From: an uncultured Erysipelotrichaceae bacterium
GTDB lineage: Bacteria > Bacillota_I > Bacilli_A > RF39 > UBA660
NCBI GenBank assembly: GCA_902803685.1
Contig: CADCQR010000099.1
Span: 1-7,486, forward strand
DNA length: 7,486 bases
Direction: 5' to 3'
Part shown: piece after piece, positions 1-4,539 of the stretch
Layout: each line of letters begins with the position of its first letter
Numbering within the stretch: position 1 is the stretch's first letter
The notes under the pieces: model-generated
What the model saw: only the letters and a program-made list of their open reading frames with translations
The model's database searches: none
What the model was told of the DNA's origin: nothing
Position numbers and translations under genes: made by a program

Positions 1-1
1 A

Positions 2-337
2 ATAGATAAGAATGGATATATTATTTATAAATCAGATTCAAAGGATTGTATGAATTGTTCATTTAAAGAAAAGTGTACAAAATCAAAATACAAACAAATA
101 TTAAGACATGTATGGGGGGAATATAAAGAAATGGTAAATGATTATAGACATCATGATGATGTGAAAGAAATATATAAACAAAGACCACAACATATAGAAA
201 GAGTCTTTGCCGATGGGAAAACAAAGTATGGATTAAGGAAAACATACTTTAGAAGAAAAGAAAGAGTCCACCGTGAGTTGACTCTGCTTTATGCGTGCAT
301 GAATCTTAAGAAATTTGCATTACACCACTATGCATAA
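2..337 (+). CDS. IS1182-family DDE transposase, C-terminal fragment (5' end outside window)
   Basis: The frame is open from base 2, so the gene enters from the left and only about 112 codons are visible; full-length members of this family are roughly 450-550 residues. The ATG at 50 is internal, not the start, because coding sequence continues upstream of it in frame. Visible features are a cysteine cluster (C-x2-C-x5-C, codons at 47-82), then HIERVFADGKTKYGLRKTYF. There the Glu codon at 197-199 is the likely last catalytic acid of the DDE triad, and the Arg/Lys/Tyr residues after it match the Y-R-E-K-like signature of IS4/IS1182 transposases. The end, LLYACMNLKKFA, is typical of the family. 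A stem-loop starts at the stop codon and a terminator lies 84 bases further on. Nothing visible is broken, but integrity upstream cannot be judged. Confidence 0.85.
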   Translation: MDKNGYIIYKSDSKDCMNCSFKEKCTKSKYKQILRHVWGEYKEMVNDYRHHDDVKEIYKQRPQHIERVFADGKTKYGLRKTYFRRKERVHRELTLLYACMNLKKFALHHYA

Positions 338-356
338 TCTAGTAGAAATACTAGAT
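337..356 (+). repeat. Stem-loop beginning at the transposase stop codon
   Basis: ATCTAGTA (337-344) and TACTAGAT (349-356) form a perfect 8-bp stem closed by a GAAA tetraloop, a GNRA-type loop. The first base is the last base of the TAA stop. There is no immediate T-run, so it is not a classic terminator. It may stabilise the mRNA end or block read-through. The stem is AT-rich and therefore weak. Confidence 0.45.
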
Positions 357-379
357 ATCTTAATTTTTATAAACAAAAA

Positions 380-411
380 GACAAATAAGTCAAAATATAG
401 ACCCATTTGTC
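380..411. repeat. Short inverted repeat in the IS 3' non-coding end
   Basis: GACAAAT (380-386) and ATTTGTC (405-411) are perfect 7-base inverted copies separated by 18 bases. They sit just inside the presumed IS end and could be part of its terminal recognition structure. With arms this short in AT-rich DNA, chance is possible. Confidence 0.35.
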
Positions 412-420
412 AACAGTCTG

Positions 421-450
421 AAACCACTAGTTAAACTAGTGGTTTTTATT
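421..450 (+). terminator. Rho-independent terminator downstream of the transposase
   Basis: AAACCACTAGTT (421-432) pairs perfectly with AACTAGTGGTTT (434-445) around a single A. A realistic stem is CCACTAG/CTAGTGG with a small loop. It is followed by TTTTTATT on the plus strand. The T-run lies only on the plus side, so it should stop transcripts coming from the IS and protect the convergent minus-strand operon. It is a poor terminator in the other direction. Confidence 0.8.
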
Positions 451-472
451 AAAAAATTTTTATTAGTCAATG

Positions 473-516
473 AGACACCGGCCAATTACGCTACGCTTAT
501 TACATTGCCAGTGTCT
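473..516 (-). terminator. Stem-loop spanning the transglutaminase-fold gene's stop codon; possible terminator
   Basis: Plus-strand arms 473-486 and 504-516 are inverted copies (AGACACCGGC... and ...GCCAGTGTCT, plus AAT/ATT inside), with one bulged C at 483 and a 17-base loop. The single mismatch, C479 against A510, becomes a G-U pair in the minus-strand transcript, so the fold is better in the mRNA of the gene it ends. The stop codon lies at the edge of the loop. The nearest U-run in that transcript (456-451) is 16 bases past the stem. It may therefore be an mRNA-end stabiliser, not a textbook terminator. Confidence 0.4.
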
Positions 517-2636
517 GAATGACGTGCTAGCCTTGATGCGTATTCCAGCGTATATAATGGGGTTGGTTTTTGAGCTTGTGATTGTTTATTGATAGATAAA
601 GATTTTAAAAACATATTATTAATCAATTCTGCTTGATATGGTGACCTAAATAGGTTTGCCACAATTTCAGAACTATGTGAATAACTACTAATATTCTCAA
701 TATTTCTAAATAAACCAACAGTATCTATAACGCCTTTGTCCATGCACGAGGTTGATAGCTCACTACAAATTATATTGTATAATTTTTCGGCGGGTTCATT
801 AAAAGCAGTTTTTTCACCAGGTCTAGACTCATTTAGGTAACGCTTTATTCCAGCAGATGCAAGCCATATATTTGCAAACATTGCTTTATCTATAATGGAA
901 CTATCAGTTTGAATTTGACCCGTTTGAATATCTCTGATTTTATAAGTACTACTATCAAACATATTATTTGAATCAGAAAATATTTCATATTTTGTAGCTA
1001 GCTCTTTCAATTCGTTGAATGTAGGCATTTTATTTCTGTTAATGTTAACTTGGCTATTATGTTGCTCTGCTGAAGTAATATTAATGTTTTTAGAAATTCT
1101 ATAATAATCAACCAAGTTTTTATTGTACGTGATATTGCCATCCCTATTATAAAGACCCATATACCCACCAGATTGACTCAAACTTTTATCAAGACGTTCC
1201 CGACTTAAAAAATAATCCGCTGTACTCTGTCTATTGTCTTCAAGAAGTTTTCCTTCAGTAAAAATTGTATTTCTTTTTAAAACCTCTTCCCCGTTTTCAT
1301 TAACCATTTCCAATATATCATATTGCATGACATTAACACCATTTACATTACGTGGTTTATCATACATTTGCTGAGCTAAAAATACACTTCCATCACGCCT
1401 TGTAAATCTTCGTGTTGGATATACAAATAAATTTCTTTTTGCTTCTGGTTTAGCTATTTCTTGATATGACGATACTAATTCAAGCTTATTTCCAATGCCA
1501 CTTTTTCTAACTTTACCAATAAAATATGTTCTTTTTGCTATTGAATCAGCAATATTTTCTTTTGAGAACAAGATACTATCAACTGTTTCTTCATAATTTG
1601 TTGGAACTGGTTTTCCAAAATTTTTGCAAGTAACTAATCGTGCGACATTCGTTTCACTATATAGTATTAATGGTAATTGTTTCTTTCCATCTTTAGAAAT
1701 TTCAACATAATAATATCTATAATAAGAGGTATTATTGATTTTGTTATCACCAATTTGAGCAACTATAAACCTCGAACCATCTTTTCGTGTTCCATAATAA
1801 GTTGTTGAACGATAATCTCTTGCTCTTCCAACACCGATCTGTGAATATATCCTTTTTATAAGTTGTGGATTAATTTGTGATAATGTACGCTCATAATTTT
1901 GCGTTTTTTCACCAGGAGCAGGGTAATGCCTACTACTAAATTCTGCAACATCTGTTCCTAGCCAACCAAAACTTTTTGATGTTCCTAATCTAAATCTTGC
2001 ATTATCCCATGTTAAATCTATTGGGTATTTTTTGCCGTTAATAGTTACAATATTCCAAGCATGACCATAGGTTTTCCCATTTTCGGTACCACCTCTTGCA
2101 AATTCACATTCAATATTATTTCTATCCATAAATTCTTTAAAAATAAGAGCATAACCAGCGCAAACAGTCTTTTTTCTAATCAACCCTCTTAAACTTCTAA
2201 TTTGACTTGAAAGTTTATGTTCAAATTTAGGATCATACATTATGCCCGATTTCAATCTATCATATATATATACTACTTTTTCAATATCAGACCAATTTTT
2301 ATCTAATCCAGATTCTATTCTTTCAATTTCTTCTAATATTTTTATTGTTTCATTTTTTGTATAAATGACTGAATTATAATAGTAATCTTCAGTTGATTCA
2401 TTTCCAAATCTTTGTCCTTTATATTTTTCTAATCTCTCTTTATCATATCCTCCAGCAACTCTTATCAACACATTTGAATTCAATTGCCCTATCATAGAAG
2501 AAGTCATTCCCTTAGTATTTTGTACTTCAATTAATATTTTTGAATTTGGATATTGATCACATACTTTTTTTATATAATTAATATCAAAAGGCTCATTTAA
2601 TCCAAATGTAATTTTATATCCATAATTATATTTCAC
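486..2636 (-). CDS. Transglutaminase-like (papain-fold) domain protein, cytoplasmic, function unknown
   Basis: About 716 residues, with no signal peptide or membrane segment. Numbering is from the GTG at 2636. An N-terminal beta-rich part (1-75) leads to a helical stretch (100-135) and then a transglutaminase core (about 111-228). The core shows all three catalytic residues: Cys159 in KKTVCAGYA, His192 in YGHAWN and Asp207 in PIDLTWDN. Proteins with this core can act as peptidases, transglutaminases or amidases, and the sequence does not decide which. The middle holds two related copies of a beta-rich unit (about 276-330 and 405-462), each opening TRxDGSxF. The C-terminal 150 residues are helical and unrecognised. 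No ATG exists before codon 44. I chose the GTG at 2636 because GGTGGTGA lies five bases upstream; TTG at 2657 would add seven residues. The gene overlaps the upstream LRR gene by 11 bases, so translation is probably coupled. Confidence 0.85.
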   Translation of the reverse strand: MKYNYGYKITFGLNEPFDINYIKKVCDQYPNSKILIEVQNTKGMTSSMIGQLNSNVLIRVAGGYDKERLEKYKGQRFGNESTEDYYYNSVIYTKNETIKILEEIERIESGLDKNWSDIEKVVYIYDRLKSGIMYDPKFEHKLSSQIRSLRGLIRKKTVCAGYALIFKEFMDRNNIECEFARGGTENGKTYGHAWNIVTINGKKYPIDLTWDNARFRLGTSKSFGWLGTDVAEFSSRHYPAPGEKTQNYERTLSQINPQLIKRIYSQIGVGRARDYRSTTYYGTRKDGSRFIVAQIGDNKINNTSYYRYYYVEISKDGKKQLPLILYSETNVARLVTCKNFGKPVPTNYEETVDSILFSKENIADSIAKRTYFIGKVRKSGIGNKLELVSSYQEIAKPEAKRNLFVYPTRRFTRRDGSVFLAQQMYDKPRNVNGVNVMQYDILEMVNENGEEVLKRNTIFTEGKLLEDNRQSTADYFLSRERLDKSLSQSGGYMGLYNRDGNITYNKNLVDYYRISKNINITSAEQHNSQVNINRNKMPTFNELKELATKYEIFSDSNNMFDSSTYKIRDIQTGQIQTDSSIIDKAMFANIWLASAGIKRYLNESRPGEKTAFNEPAEKLYNIICSELSTSCMDKGVIDTVGLFRNIENISSYSHSSEIVANLFRSPYQAELINNMFLKSLSINKQSQAQKPTPLYTLEYASRLARHSDTGNVISVA

Positions 2637-3333
2637 TGTTTTCACCACCAAACTCAACCATGTTTTCGTTTAAAATTAAAATATTTTTTTTCATTAAATT
2701 ATTAAATAATTCCTTATTGTTGTTATACTGATTTTCGTCTATACTTATTCTTTTTAAATTCGGTAAGTCATTTAAAAAAGTAAAATTAGAAATATTAGTA
2801 TTATCTATATACAATTCCTCTAAGGTATTTATAGTTAAAGCGGTATCATCAATTATATTTGAATATGATATCTGTAAATATTTTAAATGACTCAGCTTAT
2901 TTAATCTTTCAAGTTCTATTGTGCCATTTATAACTGACAATTCATTCAAATCTTCAAATACATTTATAAAATAATAATTTCTTATCTTACAATTAATTAA
3001 CGATAATGATCTGAGTTTAAGTGAAGCAATTAAATCAGCATTTTCAAACTCACAACTCTCAAAGGCAAATTCAGATAAAGCTCCTAAATTTAAAAAAATA
3101 TTATAATCACTATTAAATATATATCCATTTCTTAAAGTAATGGATTTTAAGTTTTTCAGCTTTAATAGTTCTTCTAAAAAAACAAAACTACTATCATCTT
3201 CATTATCATAATCAATAACTACTTCTGTTATTTCATTTAATTCATCTTCAGTAAAACTATTATCAACTTTGTCTAAGCTAAACATTATATAATTGGCTAA
3301 GTTTTTATTACCTATAGTAATTGAATTTTCCAT
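2626..3333 (-). CDS. Leucine-rich-repeat protein, cytoplasmic, function unknown
   Basis: 235 residues, without a signal peptide, membrane segment or cell-wall anchor. After an acidic N-terminal region (1-57) come about seven consecutive LRR units of 20-24 residues. They start near residues 58, 83, 105, 126, 147, 168 and 190, with cores such as LKNLKSITL, LKLRSLSLINC, LSHLKYLQIS, INTLEELYIDNTNI and LPNLKRISID. The repeats use Ile, Leu and Asn in the bacterial LxxLxxLxLxxxxI pattern. LRR arcs usually bind another protein, so I infer a binding or adaptor role, most likely towards the overlapping downstream transglutaminase-fold protein or its target. The ATG at 3333 has a good Shine-Dalgarno six bases upstream and an extended -10 promoter close by, so this is the first gene of the operon. 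The repeat class is clear; the function is not. Confidence 0.85.
   Translation of the reverse strand: MENSITIGNKNLANYIMFSLDKVDNSFTEDELNEITEVVIDYDNEDDSSFVFLEELLKLKNLKSITLRNGYIFNSDYNIFLNLGALSEFAFESCEFENADLIASLKLRSLSLINCKIRNYYFINVFEDLNELSVINGTIELERLNKLSHLKYLQISYSNIIDDTALTINTLEELYIDNTNISNFTFLNDLPNLKRISIDENQYNNNKELFNNLMKKNILILNENMVEFGGENSEI
2642..2649 (-). promoter_or_regulatory. Ribosome binding site inside the LRR gene, deciding the GTG start
   Basis: Read on the minus strand this is GGTGGTGA, seven of eight bases matching the ideal GGAGGTGA, and it ends five bases before the GTG at 2636. It lies within the last codons of the LRR gene. It favours GTG 2636 over TTG 2657, which has no comparable site. 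Confidence 0.55.
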
Positions 3334-3339
3334 TTGTTA

Positions 3340-3345
3340 CACCTT
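3340..3345 (-). promoter_or_regulatory. Ribosome binding site of the LRR gene
   Basis: Minus-strand AAGGTG lies six bases upstream of the ATG at 3333, supporting that start. Confidence 0.65.
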
Positions 3346-3358
3346 ACTTTCATATACG

Positions 3359-3367
3359 ATTGTAGCA
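3359..3367 (-). promoter_or_regulatory. Extended -10 promoter for the LRR/transglutaminase-fold operon
   Basis: On the minus strand the sequence reads TGCTACAAT: TG, one base, then TACAAT, five of six bases matching TATAAT. No good -35 hexamer lies 16-18 bases upstream; TTGCAT is at about 22 bases. The promoter would rely on its extended -10. Transcription would start only about 20 bases before the ATG. Confidence 0.5.
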
Positions 3368-3637
3368 TATTTTTTATTTTGAATATATGCAAACTTAGTC
3401 TTATGGTAATTTTTAATTTAATTAATTAACAATTATGATAAAATAATTACGGTGGTTTATGTGTCAGGATTTATTATATCTATGAGGTAATGGATTATAA
3501 GTAGTCTATAATAAGGTGTTTAGAACATATACATAAAATTTTATATTTTTATTAATTAGGTAATTATTATAAGACAAAAGAAATATAGCTTTTAATGTAC
3601 TAAAATGAAAACATGCATAATTTATTGACGTTTTTTA

Positions 3638-3666
3638 TTTACACATATTTGTAAAATATATTTACA
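3638..3666. promoter_or_regulatory. Operator-like cluster of three TTTACA/TGTAAA half-sites
   Basis: TTTACA (3638-3643), TGTAAA (3650-3655) and TTTACA (3661-3666) alternate in orientation with spacers of 6 and 5 bases. They make two overlapping perfect palindromes that share the middle half-site. The cluster is about 60 bases upstream of the plus-strand -10, which would suit a dimeric regulator. No regulator gene is nearby and the half-sites are AT-rich, so this is a pattern, not proof. Confidence 0.35.
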
Positions 3667-3721
3667 TTTTATCTTGCTTCTTACCTATATTTTATTAAAA
3701 ACGCCTATAAAAATGATTGTA

Positions 3722-3730
3722 TGATATAAT
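3722..3730 (+). promoter_or_regulatory. Extended -10 promoter of the hydrolase-murF-ddl operon
   Basis: TGATATAAT is a perfect extended -10: TG (3722-3723), one base, then TATAAT (3725-3730). No convincing -35 lies at 16-18 bases; the hexamers there are CGCCTA or similar. Transcription is expected to begin around 3736-3738, leaving a leader of about 65 bases before the hydrolase ATG. Confidence 0.65.
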
Positions 3731-3771
3731 ATTTTTGTTAGGTTTGTTTTTTTTGATAATTTATTAATTCT

Positions 3772-3779
3772 GGAGGTGA
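3772..3779 (+). promoter_or_regulatory. Strong Shine-Dalgarno, misplaced for the hydrolase but well placed for a leader ORF
   Basis: GGAGGTGA is the best Shine-Dalgarno in the window. It ends 22 bases before the hydrolase ATG (3802), which is too far for normal use. It is two bases from the GTG at 3782, with 5 bases between GGAGG and that GTG. A 5-bp stem, TGAGT/ACTCA (3783-3787 with 3792-3796, TTTT loop), lies between it and the ATG. Folding this stem would shorten the effective gap to about 8 bases. Confidence 0.7.
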
Positions 3780-3781
3780 AT

Positions 3782-3805
3782 GTGAGTTTTTACTCAATCC
3801 TATGA
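3782..3805 (+). CDS. Putative seven-codon leader peptide (MSFYSIL), coupled to the hydrolase gene
   Basis: GTG at 3782 opens a seven-codon frame ending in TGA at 3803-3805, so its stop overlaps the hydrolase start as ATGA, the classic layout for termination-reinitiation. It has an excellent Shine-Dalgarno at the right distance, while the hydrolase ATG has none of its own. The peptide shows no run of one amino acid, so amino-acid attenuation is not suggested. It may serve only to deliver ribosomes to the hydrolase start. The alternative is a hairpin-bridged start with no peptide made. Confidence 0.4.
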   Translation: MSFYSIL

Positions 3806-4539
3806 AATTTAATTATAAAGATATTAGTGTTAATTACATACAATATGGAGAGGGAAAAGATATTTTATTGCTTCATGGCTGGGGTCAAAACATAGAAATG
3901 ATGAAACCGATAGGGGATGCATTTTGTGATAGATATCGTATTACAATCATTGATTTACCAGGCTTTGGTCAAAGTGATGAGCCTAAAGATGCCTGGAATA
4001 TGTCAGATTATGCAAGTATGTTAGAGACTTTTGTGAAGGAAAATTCAATTGTAAAACCAATTGTGATTGGCCATTCTTTTGGTGGACGTTTAGCTATAAG
4101 ATATTCCGCTGATAATGTTATAGATAAGTTGGTTCTATTTGGTGCACCTTGTATTAGAGATGATAATAAACTTTCATTGAAAGTGAGAGCCCTGAAGGCT
4201 TTAAAACGCTTACCTTTTATGAATAATATTGGAGAATATATGAAAAAATATATTGGCTCTAGAGATTATAAGGCTGCAAGTCCTATTATGCGCCAGACTT
4301 TAGTTAACGTAGTTAATGAAGATTTATCTTCATATGCTAGAAGAATAGAAGAGCCCACCCTCTTAATATGGGGTGAATATGATACGGAGGCACCTGTTGC
4401 TGATGCCAGAAAGTTAGAAGAGCTGATGATTGATGCTGCTCTAATTGTTGTCCCTGGTACTCATTATGCCTATTTAGAAAATTTAAATAGAGTTAGCCAG
4501 ATTTTAAAAAGTTTTTTTGGAGGTAAAGTAGATGATTAA
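3802..4539 (+). CDS. Alpha/beta-fold hydrolase
   Basis: 245 residues, cytoplasmic, of normal length for a single-domain alpha/beta hydrolase. The family signature is complete: the oxyanion-loop HGWG (25-28), DLPGFGQSD (51-59), nucleophile Ser92 in the elbow GHSFGG, acid Asp194 in WGEYDTEAP, and His221 in GTHYAYLE. The cap between residues about 118 and 180 is short and helical with basic residues. It should therefore be an active serine hydrolase, but the substrate cannot be read from the sequence. No in-frame ATG, GTG or TTG lies between the upstream stop at 3757 and the ATG at 3802, so that start is firm although it lacks its own Shine-Dalgarno. The stop overlaps the Mur ligase start by 8 bases. 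Sitting first in an operon with MurF and Ddl suggests a link to cell-wall precursors, which is inference only. Confidence 0.9.
   Translation: MKFNYKDISVNYIQYGEGKDILLLHGWGQNIEMMKPIGDAFCDRYRITIIDLPGFGQSDEPKDAWNMSDYASMLETFVKENSIVKPIVIGHSFGGRLAIRYSADNVIDKLVLFGAPCIRDDNKLSLKVRALKALKRLPFMNNIGEYMKKYIGSRDYKAASPIMRQTLVNVVNEDLSSYARRIEEPTLLIWGEYDTEAPVADARKLEELMIDAALIVVPGTHYAYLENLNRVSQILKSFFGGKVDD
4519..4523 (+). promoter_or_regulatory. Ribosome binding site of the Mur ligase gene
   Basis: GGAGG inside the last codons of the hydrolase gene, 8 bases before the ATG at 4532. It supports that start and coupled translation. Confidence 0.7.

Larger units (their letters stand above)
1..420 (+). mobile_element. 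3' portion of an IS1182-like insertion sequence
   Basis: The stretch contains the end of a DDE transposase followed by about 80 non-coding bases rich in short inverted repeats (337-356 and 380-411), as expected of an IS terminus. The left part lies outside the window, so neither the other end nor a target duplication can be checked. The right boundary is my estimate. I place it near 420, just before the terminator stem, because the TTTGTCAACAGTCTG stretch (406-420) resembles ends I remember from IS1182-type elements. The element may instead run through the terminator to about 450. Confidence 0.5.
3334..3801. other. Divergent intergenic region (468 bp) between the two operons
   Basis: The region is extremely AT-rich and contains no convincing gene apart from the seven-codon leader at its right end. 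It holds a promoter at each side, the TTTACA/TGTAAA half-site cluster at 3638-3666, and runs of TTAATTAA-type simple palindromes around 3413-3430. A further possible extended -10 (TGATAAAAT, 3436-3444, plus strand) has no -35 and no gene after it. I see no T-box, recognisable riboswitch core or tRNA. Confidence 0.6.

Noticed and set aside
63..245. Reverse-strand open frame of about 60 codons
   Set aside because: It lies wholly antisense to the transposase, has a low-complexity hydrophobic sequence that mirrors A-rich coding DNA, and matches no family I know.
2626..2657. Programmed -1 frameshift between the LRR and transglutaminase-fold frames
   Set aside because: The second frame is +1 relative to the first, so a -1 slip would not reach it, and no slippery heptamer is needed given a good internal Shine-Dalgarno and GTG.
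3459..3485. Eight-codon frame (MCQDLLYL) after GGTGG in the intergenic region
   Set aside because: The Shine-Dalgarno spacing is only three bases, the preceding promoter has no -35, and no gene follows within 300 bases. Short frames like this are common by chance.
3533..3544. ATAAAATTTTAT palindrome as an operator
   Set aside because: It consists only of A and T in a region that is overwhelmingly A and T, so it is expected by chance.
3625..3657. TTGACG as the -35 of a promoter with TAAAAT as -10
   Set aside because: The spacer would be 21 bases and no better -10 exists at 16-18. The extended -10 at 3722-3730 is a far better promoter for the operon.
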